DNA of 64,000 nucleotides from a bacterium (lineage in GTDB: Bacteria > Bacillota > Sulfobacillia > UBA995), in the NCBI GenBank assembly GCA_031082145.1, contig JAVHLP010000006.1, positions 101,764 to 165,763 of the forward strand, read 5' to 3'. The position numbers and the translations under genes were made by a program. Positions 1 through 9,824 of the stretch are shown in pieces; position 1 is the stretch's first letter, and the number at the start of each line of letters is the position of its first letter. The notes under the pieces are model-generated. The model worked only from the letters and a program-made list of their open reading frames with translations. It was not told the DNA's origin and searched no databases.

Positions 1-426
1 GATGTAGAGAACCAGCAGGCCCAGGAGGCCAACCCCCGAGGCTGGTCCGATCGAACCACCCTTCATCATGAGGTAGGCCACCGCGCCGGCCAGGACCATG
101 AACCCCGCCTTGGGAAGCAGGCTGCGGCGTTCGATCCTCACCGGGCGGATCAGCAGCGCTGTGGAGAGCACAACGCAGGTGTTGAAGATCACCGATCCCA
201 CGGCGTTGCCCACCGCGGTGTCGGGCCGGCCCGAGTAGGACGCATACAGCGATACCGCCGTCTCGGGGAGGGTGGTGGCCAGGCTCACTATGGTGGCGCC
301 GACCAAGACTCGGGGTATCCGGGCAACCCGGGCCAGCCAGACGGCGGAGTCGACGAACCAGTCGGCGCCCTTGGTTACCAGGCCCACTCCAACCGCGAAG
401 ATGAAGACCTGGACGGCAAGGCTCAT
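1..426 (-). CDS. Sodium/calcium exchanger family membrane protein (partial)
   Basis: This gene runs off the left edge, so only about 142 N-terminal residues are visible; the ORF track lacks it because it has no stop here. Reading the minus strand from an ATG at 426, behind a GGGGAG ribosome site, gives a hydrophobic protein beginning MSLAVQVFIFAVG. It contains the CaCA alpha-repeat signature: GATIVSLATTLPETAVSLYA, then GNAVGSVIFN. Members of this family exchange Na+ or H+ for Ca2+ across the cytoplasmic membrane, using acidic residues such as the Glu in this repeat. The second alpha repeat would lie outside the window. The ion actually moved is not known. Confidence 0.85.
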   Translation of the reverse strand, partial: MSLAVQVFIFAVGVGLVTKGADWFVDSAVWLARVARIPRVLVGATIVSLATTLPETAVSLYASYSGRPDTAVGNAVGSVIFNTCVVLSTALLIRPVRIERRSLLPKAGFMVLAGAVAYLMMKGGSIGPASGVGLLGLLVLYI

Positions 427-662
427 GACCGATCTCCCCTCGGCCGGCCAACATGCCCGCCCGGGCGGGGGCTTGTCCCGAGGCGCCCCGGAGAGAAAGC
501 CCTTGACCTGCGTTCGCAGGCCCAGGGCCAACCTGCCCCGGTGGGGTCGCCGGCGCGATTCCACCCCCAGAACAGTATTTGTGCTGAACCCCCTCCGAAT
601 CCTGCCGCCGCCTGGACTGGGGAAGGTTGTTTTACAGCGGTAGAACGGTCGCCTGGCGGTAC

Positions 663-1517
663 CTAGATGCTCACCCAGATGGGGTGGCGCCCCCGGAAGG
701 AGGTAATGGCCCCGAAACCCGCCTCGCGAGCCAGGTCCAGAGCCTCGCTGACGCCGGCTCCCACGCTTTTTGCCCGGTGGCTGTCTGACCCGATGGTGAG
801 GACCTCTCCTCCCAGTTCCCGGAACCGTCTCAGGATCTCCAGGGCCGGCAACGTCTCCCCGAGGGGTCCCCGCAAGCCGGAGGTGTTTATCTCCAGGCCG
901 ACACCTCCGTCCGCCGCCAGCCGGAGTATAGTCTCAGCCTGGTCGCGGCAGTCATCCAGCCGGAAGGGGCCGAAGCCCGTCGGGGCGTAGCGTTTGATGA
1001 GATCGAAGTGACCCACCGCGTCGAAGAGACGTTCCGAGGCGGCCACCCTGACCGCCGCCTCCAGTTCCTCGAAGTAGGCCCGGTAGGCGGCTTCCCGGGT
1101 CCGGGTGGCCAGGAAGGGGAGATCGATGAGGTGTCCCTCCACAACGTGCACCGATCCGAGCAGGAAATCGAAGGGTAGGGGATGCTTCTTCATGAAGGCC
1201 AGGCAGGCGGGGTGGCTGGCCCGGTCGACACCGACTTCGGCTCCCAGGAGCACGGTGAGGCGATGGGCGCCGCTGGCCCGGCTCACCGCCTCGAGGTATC
1301 GCTCGGGGTCAAGTCGGCCGCTGCCTGGATCGGCGGGGCTGAAGTCGAGATGATCGGTGAAGCAGATCTCGGCGAGGCCTCGCTCGGTAGCCGCAACACA
1401 GCACTCGGTTACCGAAGAGAGGGCGTCAATGCTAAAGGTGGTGTGCACGTGATAGTCGAGGAGAATGGAGCCCACCCCCACGATTGCCATTCTACGGCAC
1501 AGCCACCGGGGGGTCAA
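663..1517 (-). CDS. PHP-domain histidinol-phosphatase-like phosphoesterase
   Basis: The protein of about 284 residues has the polymerase/histidinol phosphatase (PHP) metal-binding motifs in order: DYHVHTTFS near residue 21, FTDH near 54, GSVHVV near 121, VGHFD near 167 and a C-terminal SDSH near 244. These His/Asp residues build the metal site. The HisJ/HisK-like family removes phosphate from L-histidinol phosphate in histidine synthesis, but many relatives act on other phosphoesters and there is no his operon here. The start chosen is a TTG preceded by GAGGGGG at about 5 nt; an ATG ten codons downstream is the alternative. It is divergent from the aspartate-dehydrogenase-like gene. Confidence 0.8.
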   Translation of the reverse strand: MTPRWLCRRMAIVGVGSILLDYHVHTTFSIDALSSVTECCVAATERGLAEICFTDHLDFSPADPGSGRLDPERYLEAVSRASGAHRLTVLLGAEVGVDRASHPACLAFMKKHPLPFDFLLGSVHVVEGHLIDLPFLATRTREAAYRAYFEELEAAVRVAASERLFDAVGHFDLIKRYAPTGFGPFRLDDCRDQAETILRLAADGGVGLEINTSGLRGPLGETLPALEILRRFRELGGEVLTIGSDSHRAKSVGAGVSEALDLAREAGFGAITSFRGRHPIWVSI

Positions 1518-1573
1518 GGCGTCCCCCTCACTCTACGGCCTGCTCCGGCACCAACACCCGGCACGTCTCAAGC

Positions 1574-1602
1574 TTGACAGCCGATCGGAAAAGCGAGATT
1601 GT
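1574..1602 (+). promoter_or_regulatory. Possible sigma-70-type promoter upstream of the aspartate dehydrogenase-like gene
   Basis: A perfect -35 box TTGACA is followed after 17 bp by a weak -10, GATTGT, about 50 nt before the gene. The -10 is poor, so this is tentative. Confidence 0.35.
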
Positions 1603-1654
1603 ATTCTCAGGCGGGGGACAAGGCCTTGCCACCGCTCACTGACAAGGGGGGACC

Positions 1655-2413
1655 TTGTTGAAACGGGTGGGCATGATCGGTGCCGGGATCATAGGTGGGC
1701 ACATCGTGCGCCGAGCCCTCGCCGAGGAGGCGTTTCTGGTAGCCTTTGTGGTAGAACGCGACGAGGCGAAAGCCCGGGAGCTGGGAGTTCCTTACCGTCC
1801 AGCCCGGCCCGGAGGCCCCTACCCGGTTGACCTCGTCGTCGAGGCCGCCGAACCGTCCGCCTTGAAGGAGCACGCCCTGGCCGTCCTGGCCGAAACCGAT
1901 CTACTGCCCTTCTCGCTGACCGCCTTCGCCGATCCCGAGTTCGAGGAAGCGATCCTGAAGGTTGGCCGGCGCTGCCGGACCCGGATTCGCATTCCCCATG
2001 GGGCTATCGTCGGGCTGGACGGGCTCTGGGACGCCAGGGCCATTCTGACCCAGGTGCGGGTCACCTCAACCAAGCCACCCCACGCCTTCGGCCGCGCCGA
2101 TACAGCCAGGACGGTCTTCTACGAGGGGCCCGCCCGTCAGGCCTGCAGGGCCTACCCCCGGAACGTGAACGTTCACGCCGCCGCAGCCCTCTGCGGGATT
2201 GGGTTTGACCGCACGGTCTCTACCTTGATCGCCGATCCCGACTGCCGGACGCTGCAGCACTTCATTGAGGCAAAGGCCGGCGGGGTGGATTTCTCGGTCC
2301 GGGTGGCCAGCCGCTCTACCGGAGGCGTGACCGGGTGGTATACGCCCGAATCGGCCTACCAGACCGTAAAGCGCCTGTGTGCGGAGGGCGGGCCAGGAAT
2401 GCGCCTGGCCTGA
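1655..2413 (+). CDS. L-aspartate dehydrogenase-like NAD(P)-binding protein
   Basis: The 252-residue protein opens with a Rossmann nucleotide-binding loop, GMIGAGIIGGHIVRR. Its C-terminal half has the aspartate dehydrogenase (DUF108/NadX-like) domain, including IPHGAIVGLDGLWDA near residue 113. Known members oxidise L-aspartate to iminoaspartate/oxaloacetate using NAD(P), and some feed quinolinate and NAD synthesis; no nadA, nadB or nadC gene lies in the window. The start is one of two tandem TTG codons (1655 or 1658) behind AAGGGGGG. The gene stands alone, with a degenerate GNAT fragment immediately downstream. The family is fairly secure; the substrate is inferred. Confidence 0.75.
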   Translation: MLKRVGMIGAGIIGGHIVRRALAEEAFLVAFVVERDEAKARELGVPYRPARPGGPYPVDLVVEAAEPSALKEHALAVLAETDLLPFSLTAFADPEFEEAILKVGRRCRTRIRIPHGAIVGLDGLWDARAILTQVRVTSTKPPHAFGRADTARTVFYEGPARQACRAYPRNVNVHAAAALCGIGFDRTVSTLIADPDCRTLQHFIEAKAGGVDFSVRVASRSTGGVTGWYTPESAYQTVKRLCAEGGPGMRLA

Positions 2414-2433
2414 GAGCGTAGGGCGGCAGGGGC

Positions 2434-2641
2434 GTGGGCAGTGACCTGCTGCGCCACCTGGTGGAGGCAGCCCGGGGAAGCCGGGTACGAGCGACTGGGG
2501 GTGGACTTCGGGTCCGCCAACATCCTGGCCGGCCGCTCCTGGCTCCGCTACTTCGCCCCGGTCTGCTACTCGCTCGTCCGGCACGTCGACGACCGCATGA
2601 CCTGGGCTCACGAGCACCGGAGCGGGCAGTCGTCCTGGTGA
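2434..2641 (+). pseudogene. Relic of a GNAT-type acetyltransferase (C-terminal piece, frameshifted)
   Basis: Two overlapping frames together resemble the end of a GNAT N-acetyltransferase. One frame gives GSDLLRHLVEAARG, and after a shift near 2475 the other continues AGYERLGVDFGSANIL and RYFAPVCYSLVRHVDDR, a pattern common at the C-terminus of some GNAT proteins. The acetyl-CoA-binding core is absent and no start codon with a ribosome site precedes the fragment. I read it as a decayed gene rather than an expressed short protein. The family assignment rests on pattern recognition only. Confidence 0.5.
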
Positions 2642-2707
2642 GCAAAGAGGAAAAACCCGTCGCGGGCCGAAAGCTGAGGTGTTTCCTCCCGCGAAGGGAC
2701 AACGGCC

Positions 2708-4024
2708 ATGCGGCTATCACCGGAACTCACCGTCCGCCCGACCCAACGCCTGGTCATGACCCCGCAACTCCGCCAGGCCATTGAAGCCTTGCAGCTAAAC
2801 AGCCTGGAGCTGTCCTCCTACATAAGGTCCCAGGTAGAGGAGAACCCCTTCCTGGAGCTCGATGAGGAGGAGCCCGCCGCGCCGGAGCCGGAGGACCCCC
2901 AACCCGCCGGCGATGACGAGCCTCTCGACCCGCCCGAATTCCCAGCCCCCCAGCCCAGCCTGGCCGACCGGCTGACCGAGGACTTCCGGCTGGAGACGGG
3001 GGACGGGACGCTCATCCGGGCCGGCGCCTACCTTGCCGGGAATCTTGATGACAACGGCTACCTCCGTATCTCGCCCGGGGAGACCGCCCGGGCGCTTGGA
3101 GTGGGTGAAGAGAGGGTAGTGGCCGCCCTCCGCTTGCTCCGAGCCCTGGAGCCGGGGGTGGGAGGAAGGGATCTCCGGGAGTGCCTGCTCCTGCAGATCG
3201 GCGATCAGGACCCGTTGCTGCGGATCTTGGTCCGGGACCACTTGGGTGAGTTGGCCGCCGGCCGGCTGCGGGCGGTCGCCGACCGGTTGGGGATCGACGC
3301 GGAGGCCGTGGGCCTGGCGCTGGAGCGCTTGCGGCAGCTGGAGCCGCGACCCGGCCGGACCTGGTCAGCTCCTGGCGGCAACCCGGCAGTAGTCCCCGAC
3401 CTGCGCTTTGAGCGAGTCGATGACGACTTTGTAGTGCTGGTTGAGGAGCCCAACCCCCGGGCGAGGCTGAACCTGTGCTACCGGCGCTGGCTGGAAGAAG
3501 GGCAGGCGGCGGAGGACGCCGAAGTCCGGCGATATCTGTTGAGCCGAATGAACGCCGCGGTCTGGGTACTCCGCTGTTTGGAGCAGCGCAGGGTGACCTT
3601 GCTCCGGGTGGGCCAGGCGATCCTGGAGCGGCAGGCGGACTTCTTCCGCAAGGGGACGCGCCACCTGCACCCGCTGACCATGCGGGAGATCGCCGACCGG
3701 GTGGGAGTGCACGAGTCTACGGTCAGCCGCGCGGTTGCCAACAAGCATGCGCTGACACCCCACGGCACCTTCCCGCTGCGGGTCTTCTTCGCCGGCGGGA
3801 TGGCCTGCCGGGGCGGCGAGGCCCTGTCGGCGGTGAGCGTCAAGCGGCTGATCCGGGACCTGGCGGCCGGCGAGGACCGGCGCCGGCCCCTCAGTGATCA
3901 GGATCTTGCATCCGAACTGGGGCGCAGGGGGATCCGCATCTCCCGGCGAACCGTCTCCAAGTACCGGCAGGAACTGGGACTGGCCCCATCCGCGGCGAGG
4001 GCTCGCTTCGGGGGGGCAACCTAG
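2708..4024 (+). CDS. rpoN: RNA polymerase sigma-54 factor
   Basis: The 438-residue product has the three sigma-54 regions. The glutamine/leucine-rich activator-interacting region I (QRLVMTPQLRQAIEALQLNS) is followed by an acidic linker, then the core-binding region, the helix-turn-helix region (MREIADRVGVHESTVSRAVA), and the C-terminal RpoN box ISRRTVSKYRQELGL that reads the -24 element. It is slightly shorter than typical homologues (about 450-480). Sigma-54 directs core polymerase to -24/-12 promoters and needs an AAA+ activator; none is encoded here. It lies 17 bp before gap and is probably cotranscribed with the glycolytic genes. A hairpin, TCGCGGG/CCCGCGA (2660-2694), sits just before its ribosome site. 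Confidence 0.95.
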   Translation: MRLSPELTVRPTQRLVMTPQLRQAIEALQLNSLELSSYIRSQVEENPFLELDEEEPAAPEPEDPQPAGDDEPLDPPEFPAPQPSLADRLTEDFRLETGDGTLIRAGAYLAGNLDDNGYLRISPGETARALGVGEERVVAALRLLRALEPGVGGRDLRECLLLQIGDQDPLLRILVRDHLGELAAGRLRAVADRLGIDAEAVGLALERLRQLEPRPGRTWSAPGGNPAVVPDLRFERVDDDFVVLVEEPNPRARLNLCYRRWLEEGQAAEDAEVRRYLLSRMNAAVWVLRCLEQRRVTLLRVGQAILERQADFFRKGTRHLHPLTMREIADRVGVHESTVSRAVANKHALTPHGTFPLRVFFAGGMACRGGEALSAVSVKRLIRDLAAGEDRRRPLSDQDLASELGRRGIRISRRTVSKYRQELGLAPSAARARFGGAT

Positions 4025-4041
4025 CGCGGGAGGCGTATCCG

Positions 4042-5046
4042 ATGACGCGGGTTGGCATCAACGGCTTCGGCAGGATCGGACGGCAGTTCTACCGGGCGGC
4101 CCGGGACTTCCCCGGCATTGAGGTGGTGGCGGTCAACGACCTGACCGATCCCGCCACACTGGCCCACCTCCTGGTATACGACTCCAACTACGGGACCCTG
4201 GAGGCCGATGTGAGCTCGGGCGACGGCGAGATGATGGTGGACGGCAAGGCCGTCAAGGTGCTGGCCGAGCGCGATCCGGGCCGGATCGCCTGGCGGGATC
4301 TGGGCGTCAAGGTTGTTGTGGAGTCCACCGGCCGCTTCACCAACGCCGAGCACGCCGTCAAGCACCGGACAGGGGGCGGCGCGGCCAAGGTGATCATCAG
4401 CGCTCCCGGCAAGGGAGAGGATGCCTGCCTGGTGCTGGGGGTGAACGAGGATGCCTATGACCCCGAGTGCCACCACGTGATCTCGATGGCCTCGTGCACC
4501 ACCAACTGCCTGGCCCCGGTGGCCAGAGTACTTGATGACGGCTTCGGGATCGTCCGGGGCCTGATGACCACCGTGCATGCTTACACCAGCGATCAGATGC
4601 TACTGGACGGCCCCCATCAGGACCTGAGGCGAGCCCGGGCGGCGGCCTTGAGCATAGTTCCTACCAGCACCGGGGCGGCGGCGGCGATCGGCAAGGTGCT
4701 GCCCCGGCTGGCCGGTAAGCTGAACGGGTTTGCCATGCGGGTTCCTACCTCCACCGTGTCTGTCGTGGACCTGGTGGTCGAACTCGAGCGAGAGGTAACG
4801 GCCGAGGAGATAAACCGGGCGTTCCGCCAGGCGGCGGCGGGGCCGCTGGACCCCTACCTCAAGGTGAGCGATGTGCCCCTGGTCTCGGTGGACTTCAAGG
4901 GGAACACCGCCTCGGCCGTGGTGGACGGGCTGTCCACGATGGCCGTAGGGTCTCTGGCCAAGGTAATCGCCTGGTACGACAATGAGGCAGCCTATGCCCG
5001 CCGGCTGGTGGATCTGGTGCGCTTTCTGGCCGAGAGGGGACTCTGA
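4042..5046 (+). CDS. gap: Glyceraldehyde-3-phosphate dehydrogenase, type I
   Basis: The 334-residue protein starts with the NAD-binding motif VGINGFGRIGR. It carries the catalytic cysteine in SMASCTTNCLAPVA near residue 152 and a histidine in TTVHAYTSDQ. It oxidises glyceraldehyde-3-phosphate with inorganic phosphate to 1,3-bisphosphoglycerate, reducing NAD(P). It is the first enzyme of a tight run, gap-pgk-tpiA-gpmI-eno, that covers the whole triose section of glycolysis/gluconeogenesis. The usual Firmicute repressor gene cggR is missing; rpoN precedes it instead. Length and motifs are normal. Confidence 0.97.
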   Translation: MTRVGINGFGRIGRQFYRAARDFPGIEVVAVNDLTDPATLAHLLVYDSNYGTLEADVSSGDGEMMVDGKAVKVLAERDPGRIAWRDLGVKVVVESTGRFTNAEHAVKHRTGGGAAKVIISAPGKGEDACLVLGVNEDAYDPECHHVISMASCTTNCLAPVARVLDDGFGIVRGLMTTVHAYTSDQMLLDGPHQDLRRARAAALSIVPTSTGAAAAIGKVLPRLAGKLNGFAMRVPTSTVSVVDLVVELEREVTAEEINRAFRQAAAGPLDPYLKVSDVPLVSVDFKGNTASAVVDGLSTMAVGSLAKVIAWYDNEAAYARRLVDLVRFLAERGL

Positions 5047-5049
5047 GCC

Positions 5050-6237
5050 TTGAACCTCGTCAGGCTGGCGGCTTTCGCCGTCGAGGATCGCAGAGTGCTG
5101 GTGCGGGTGGACTTCAACGTGCCCCTCCGCCCGGACGGGGAGATCGCCGATGATACGAGGATCCGCTCGTCCCTGCCGACCATCCGACACCTCCTGGAGC
5201 GGGGAGCCGGGGTAATCCTGGGTAGCCACCTGGGGCGGCCGCGGGGACGACCTGATCCCCAGTTGAGGCTGGACCGGGTGGCCCGGAGGCTGTCCGAGTT
5301 GCTTGGTCAGGACGTACTTAAGCTGGACGGGGTGATCGAGCCGGAAGTGGCCCGGGCCGCCACCGGAGTGGCCCGGGGCCAGGCGGTGCTCCTGGAGAAC
5401 TTGCGCTTCTACCCCGGCGAGGAGGCCAACGATCCCGCTTTCGCCCGGGCCCTGGCCGGGTTGGCCGATGTATACGTTAACGATGCCTTCGGGACCGCCC
5501 ATCGGGCCCATGCCTCCACCGCGGGGGTGGCCGAGCACTTGCCCGCCCTGGCCGGCCTGCTGATGGCGAAGGAGATCGAGGCCCTTGAGCAGCTCCTGGG
5601 GGAGCCTTCCCGGCCCTACGTCGCCGTCCTGGGCGGGTCCAAGGTGGCCGACAAGCTGCCGATCCTGAAGAACCTGCTGGCCCGGGTGGACGTAATGCTC
5701 GTCGGCGGCGGCATGGCCAATGCCTTCCTGGCCGTGACCGGCCATGGGGTCGGAGACTCCCGGGTTGAACCCGACGCGCCACGCGAGGCCACCCGCTTCC
5801 TCACGGCGGCGGCGAAGACTGGCAAGCGGGTGGATCTGCCGGTTGACGTGGTGGTGGCGGAGGCCATCGCTCCCGACGCCGCCTTCCGAGTGGTGGGAGT
5901 GGACGGAGTCCCGGCGGGCTGGGTGGTCGTCGACATCGGGCCCGAGACTCAACGCCGCTTCGGACAGACCGTCGGTGAGGCGGCCACCGTCTTCTGGAAC
6001 GGCCCCCTGGGGATAGCCGAGATCGAGCCCTTCGCCGGCGGAACCGAGGCGATGGCGCGAGCCGTGGCCGCCTGCCCCGGGCACACCGTGGTCGGCGGGG
6101 GCGACTCGGTGGCCGCCCTCGAGCGGCTGGGCCTGACTCGGGCCATCGGCCACGTCTCCACCGGTGGAGGGGCCACGCTGGAGTTCCTGGAAGGGAAGGA
6201 ACTACCGGGGGTGGCCTGTCTTCTGCGGGAGGGCTGA
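5050..6237 (+). CDS. pgk: Phosphoglycerate kinase
   Basis: The 395-residue protein has the N-terminal substrate motif [11 protein letters not shown], a second substrate motif GSHLGRPRG, the hinge and nucleotide motifs [12 protein letters not shown] and LGGSKVADK, and the C-terminal glycine-rich VGGGDSVAA. It transfers phosphate between 1,3-bisphosphoglycerate and ADP in the cytoplasm. The start is a TTG three bases after the gap stop codon, so translation is probably coupled. Length is normal for bacterial Pgk. Confidence 0.97.
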   Translation: MNLVRLAAFAVEDRRVLVRVDFNVPLRPDGEIADDTRIRSSLPTIRHLLERGAGVILGSHLGRPRGRPDPQLRLDRVARRLSELLGQDVLKLDGVIEPEVARAATGVARGQAVLLENLRFYPGEEANDPAFARALAGLADVYVNDAFGTAHRAHASTAGVAEHLPALAGLLMAKEIEALEQLLGEPSRPYVAVLGGSKVADKLPILKNLLARVDVMLVGGGMANAFLAVTGHGVGDSRVEPDAPREATRFLTAAAKTGKRVDLPVDVVVAEAIAPDAAFRVVGVDGVPAGWVVVDIGPETQRRFGQTVGEAATVFWNGPLGIAEIEPFAGGTEAMARAVAACPGHTVVGGGDSVAALERLGLTRAIGHVSTGGGATLEFLEGKELPGVACLLREG

Positions 6238-6240
6238 GCG

Positions 6241-6996
6241 ATGAGGCGACCCCTGATAGTGGGGAACTGGAAGCTACACAAGACGGTGGGTGAGGCGATC
6301 GCCCTGATCGAGAAGCTGAAGCTTGCGATCGGCGATCCCGGCGGGCGTGAGGTGGCGATTGCCCCGCCGTTCACGGCCTTGTACGCCGTGCGGGGAGCGC
6401 TCTGCGGGACACCCATTGCCCTGGCCGGCCAGGACTGCCACGGGGAGGAGAAGGGGGCCTTCACGGGTGCCGTCTCGGCCGGCATGTTGCGGGACGTGGG
6501 ATGCCGTTACGTCATCGTGGGGCACTCCGAGCGCCGCGAGCACTTCGGCGAGACCGACGCCGCGATCGCCCGCAAGCTCCTGGCAGCGCTCGCGGCCGGC
6601 CTGGCACCCATTCTCTGCCTGGGCGAGAAGTCCAAGGATCGGGGCCGGACCCGGGAGGTGATCACCCGCCAACTGGAGACGGCGCTGGCCAGCGTCGAGC
6701 GGCCAGACAGGGTGGTCATAGCCTACGAGCCGGTTTGGGCCATAGGTTCGGGAACGCCGGCGACCCCGGCCGAGGCGGCGACAGTGGCCGACCTGGTCCG
6801 GGAGCGGTTGGCCGCCGGCTGGGGGCCGGAGATGGCCGGGCGGACCCGGGTGCTGTACGGCGGCAGCGTCAACGCCACCAACGCCGGGGGCTTTCTGGGC
6901 CGGGAGGAGATCGACGGCGCCCTGGTGGGCGGGGCCAGTCTGGACGCCACCACTTTCTCGGCCATCGTGGAGGCGGCACCGTTCTTTGAAGGCTGA
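6241..6996 (+). CDS. tpiA: Triosephosphate isomerase
   Basis: The 251-residue TIM barrel carries the active-site residues in canonical context: N and K in GNWKLHK, catalytic His in IVGHSERR, and catalytic Glu in the flexible loop AYEPVWAIGSG. YGGSVNATN holds the phosphate-binding loop. It interconverts dihydroxyacetone phosphate and glyceraldehyde-3-phosphate. Its ATG lies three bases after pgk, and its end overlaps the gpmI start by 11 nt, as expected in one operon. Confidence 0.97.
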   Translation: MRRPLIVGNWKLHKTVGEAIALIEKLKLAIGDPGGREVAIAPPFTALYAVRGALCGTPIALAGQDCHGEEKGAFTGAVSAGMLRDVGCRYVIVGHSERREHFGETDAAIARKLLAALAAGLAPILCLGEKSKDRGRTREVITRQLETALASVERPDRVVIAYEPVWAIGSGTPATPAEAATVADLVRERLAAGWGPEMAGRTRVLYGGSVNATNAGGFLGREEIDGALVGGASLDATTFSAIVEAAPFFEG

Positions 6997-8485
6997 TCGC
7001 CGGCCGGTCGCCCTTGTCGTCCTCGACGGCCTGGGCCTTTCACAGCGGCGGGAGGGCAACGCCTGGGCCCTGGCATCCACTCCCAACCTTGACCGCTGGT
7101 GGCGGGCCGCTCCCCGCAGTTGCCTGCTGGCGGCGGGAGAGGCCGTTGGCCTGGGGCCCGGCCAGATGGGCAATTCCAACGTGGGGCACCTGAATCTCGG
7201 AGCGGGCCGGGTGGTCCACCAGGACATCCTCCGCATCACCAACGCCGTCCGAGAAGGCACTTTCTTCCACAATCCCGTCCTGGTCAGGGCCTGCCGGCCC
7301 GGTTCCGTCGTCCATCTGGTGGGCCTGGTCTCCGACGGCGGCGTTCATAGTCACCAGGATCACCTCGAAGCCCTCCTGGAGTTGGCCCGGCGGCGGGGGG
7401 TGGCCAGGGTCAGGGTACACGCCATCCTGGACGGGCGGGATGTGCCCCCCCAGAGCGCCGGCTCTTACCTCGAGCGACTGGAGAGGGCCCTGGCCGGCAC
7501 CGGCGAGATCGCCAGCATCATGGGACGCTACTACGCCATGGACCGGGACAATCGCTGGGAACGTGTGGGTCAGGCCTACCAGGCCATGGTGCTAGGGCGG
7601 GGACCCCGGGCCGCTGGGGCCAGGCAAGCCCTCCGGGAGGGCTACGCCCGGGGCGAGACGGACGAGTTCCTGGCGCCGGCGGTGATCACCGGGGACGGCA
7701 TCGCTCCCGGCGATCCGGTCATCCTGTTCAACTTCCGGGCCGACAGAAGCCGGCAGCTATCCCGCGCTCTTGCCGATCCGCGCTTCGGGGGCTTCGACCG
7801 GGAGGGTGGGGCGCCCTGCGAGTTGGTGACCATGACCAGCTACGACGAGGCTTTTCCCTTGCCCCACGCCTTCGCTCCCGCCCCTCGTCCGGTCAACGGG
7901 CTGGGCGAGTGGGTATCCGAGAGAGGGCTCAGGCAGTTGCGGATTGCCGAGACGGAGAAGTACGCCCACGTGACCTACTTCTTCAGCGGGGGCCGGGAAG
8001 CCCCTTATCCAGGAGAGAAGCGGGTGCTGGTGCCATCACCCCGGGTGGCCACCTATGACCTGAGGCCGGAGATGAGCGCCGTCGGGGTGACCCAGGCGGT
8101 CCTGGTCGAACTGGACAGGGATTCGCCAGACCTGGTCATTCTCAACTACGCCAATCCCGACATGGTCGGCCATACCGGAGTGCTGGCGGCGGCGGTGCGT
8201 GCGGTGGAGACGGTCGACGACTGCCTGGGCCGGGTGATCCCCGCCTTCGGGGCGGCCCTGATCGTCTCCGATCACGGCAACGCGGAGGAGATGATCGACC
8301 AGCTGACCGGCCAACCTCACACCGCCCACACCACCAACCCGGTGCCGGCCATCCTGGTGGCTCCCCAACATCGTGTCACGCTGTGCGATGGCATCCTGGC
8401 CGACGTGGCCCCGACCGTGCTCGAGCTCATGGGACTGCCGATTCCTCCCCAGATGACCGGTCAGTCCCTGCTAGGGAGGGTTTGA
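6986..8485 (+). CDS. gpmI: 2,3-bisphosphoglycerate-independent phosphoglycerate mutase
   Basis: The 499-residue protein belongs to the alkaline-phosphatase-like iPGM family. It begins with the metal-binding VVLDGLGLS and has [17 protein letters not shown] with the catalytic serine that is phosphorylated, VSDGGVHSH, the [14 protein letters not shown] substrate loop, and C-terminal metal ligands in SDHGNAEEM and HTAHT. It converts 3- to 2-phosphoglycerate using two Mn2+ ions and no bisphosphoglycerate cofactor. The enzyme type is common in endospore formers, where its pH/Mn dependence is linked to the spore 3-PGA store. The start is a TTG inside the end of tpiA. Confidence 0.96.
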   Translation: MKADRRPVALVVLDGLGLSQRREGNAWALASTPNLDRWWRAAPRSCLLAAGEAVGLGPGQMGNSNVGHLNLGAGRVVHQDILRITNAVREGTFFHNPVLVRACRPGSVVHLVGLVSDGGVHSHQDHLEALLELARRRGVARVRVHAILDGRDVPPQSAGSYLERLERALAGTGEIASIMGRYYAMDRDNRWERVGQAYQAMVLGRGPRAAGARQALREGYARGETDEFLAPAVITGDGIAPGDPVILFNFRADRSRQLSRALADPRFGGFDREGGAPCELVTMTSYDEAFPLPHAFAPAPRPVNGLGEWVSERGLRQLRIAETEKYAHVTYFFSGGREAPYPGEKRVLVPSPRVATYDLRPEMSAVGVTQAVLVELDRDSPDLVILNYANPDMVGHTGVLAAAVRAVETVDDCLGRVIPAFGAALIVSDHGNAEEMIDQLTGQPHTAHTTNPVPAILVAPQHRVTLCDGILADVAPTVLELMGLPIPPQMTGQSLLGRV

Positions 8486-8487
8486 GG

Positions 8488-9768
8488 ATGAAAACCGGGA
8501 TCAAGCGCGTCGACGCCCTGGAGATCCTGGACTCCCGGGGCCACCCAACCCTGGAAGTGGATGTGGAGCTGGAGGGAGGTTGGACGGGGAGGGCAGCCGT
8601 ACCGGCGGGAGCCTCCACCGGCAGCCACGAGGCTCGCGAGCTTCGCGACGGCGGCCCGCGCTACGGCGGCCGGGGAGTGAGCCGGGCGGTCGCTGCGGTG
8701 ACCGGCGAGCTGGCCCGGGCGGTGCGGGGCGTTGACGCGCTGGACCAGCCGGGCCTGGATCGGGTTCTGGTGGAGGCGGACGGCACTCGCCGCAAGGAAC
8801 GGTTGGGCGCCAACTCGTTGCTGGGAGTATCGCTGGCCGCTGCCCGGGCCGGGGCCAGGGCCAAGGGTCTTCCCCTGTACCGGAGGCTGGCCGAACTGGC
8901 GGGGAAGGAGAGGCCGATCCTCCCCGTGCCCCAGCTCAACGTCATCAACGGCGGGCGTCACGCCGACAACGGCCTGCAGGTGCAGGAGTTCATGATCATG
9001 CCCGGTGGGGCTTCCTCGTTCGCCGAAGCCCTCCGCTGGGCGGCCGAGGTCTACCACTCGCTGCGGGAACTCCTGCGGCGCGGGGGCCACACGGTGAATG
9101 TGGGCGATGAGGGTGGCTTCGCGCCCGGCTTACGGACCGACGAGGAGGCGCTGGAAGTGCTGGTGCGGTCGATCCAGGCGGCCGGCCTGGCGCCCGGGCG
9201 AGACGTCAGCCTCGCGTTGGACGCAGCCGCCAGTGAGTTCTTCCAGGATGGCCGCTACCGTCCCACCGGGCGGCCGGAGGGCCTCACGGCGGGGGAGATG
9301 ATTGAGCTATACCGGACGTGGGCCGACGCCTACCCGGTGATCTCGCTGGAGGATGGCCTGGCGGAAGACGACTGGGAGGGTTGGGTGGAGCTAACCTCCC
9401 GGCTCGGCGGTCGTCTGCAGTTGGTGGGGGACGACCTCTTCGTCACCGACCCGGAGCGACTGGAGCAGGGGCTCCGTCGCGGGGCGGCCAACGCCATCCT
9501 GATCAAGGTCAACCAGATCGGGACCCTGACCGAGACCCTCCACACTCTGGCCTTGGCCGAGAGGCGGGGCTGCCCGGCGGTGATCTCGCACCGCTCGGGT
9601 GAGACCGGGGACACCTTCATCGCCGATTTGGCCGTCGGCACCGCCGCCGGCCAGATCAAGACCGGGGCGCCTTGCCGTGGCGAGCGGGTGGCGAAATACA
9701 ACCGCTTGCTCCGGATCGAAGCCGAGGCCGGCGGTCAACTGGGCTACGGTTTGCCCGCCGAGGGCTAG
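8488..9768 (+). CDS. eno: Enolase
   Basis: Starting from the ATG at 8488, behind GGGAGGGTTTGAGG, the product is 426 residues. This start is preferred to the longer track ORF, whose extra residues overlap gpmI. Enolase signatures are present: [15 protein letters not shown], the loop [18 protein letters not shown], metal ligands in [14 protein letters not shown] and VGDDLFVT, catalytic Lys in [14 protein letters not shown], and [18 protein letters not shown]. It dehydrates 2-phosphoglycerate to phosphoenolpyruvate with Mg2+. It is the last gene of the glycolytic run. A promoter for secG lies inside its 3' end. Confidence 0.97.
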   Translation: MKTGIKRVDALEILDSRGHPTLEVDVELEGGWTGRAAVPAGASTGSHEARELRDGGPRYGGRGVSRAVAAVTGELARAVRGVDALDQPGLDRVLVEADGTRRKERLGANSLLGVSLAAARAGARAKGLPLYRRLAELAGKERPILPVPQLNVINGGRHADNGLQVQEFMIMPGGASSFAEALRWAAEVYHSLRELLRRGGHTVNVGDEGGFAPGLRTDEEALEVLVRSIQAAGLAPGRDVSLALDAAASEFFQDGRYRPTGRPEGLTAGEMIELYRTWADAYPVISLEDGLAEDDWEGWVELTSRLGGRLQLVGDDLFVTDPERLEQGLRRGAANAILIKVNQIGTLTETLHTLALAERRGCPAVISHRSGETGDTFIADLAVGTAAGQIKTGAPCRGERVAKYNRLLRIEAEAGGQLGYGLPAEG

Positions 9769-9780
9769 CTGTGTTAGAAT
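9751..9780 (+). promoter_or_regulatory. Promoter for secG
   Basis: TTGCCC and TAGAAT are separated by 18 bp, with an extended TG upstream of the -10 (TGTTAGAAT). The same extended -10 precedes the tmRNA gene, which supports it as a housekeeping promoter. It starts within the eno coding sequence and lies 45 nt before secG. Confidence 0.6.
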
Positions 9781-9824
9781 GAGCGCGTGGCCCGGCGCAT
9801 CCGGGCGGGAAGGAAGGATCGGGC

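Noticed and set aside
4600-6153. 517-residue minus-strand ORF across gap and pgk
   Set aside because: It is a high-GC shadow frame opposite two well-supported enzymes with no domain motifs or ribosome site.
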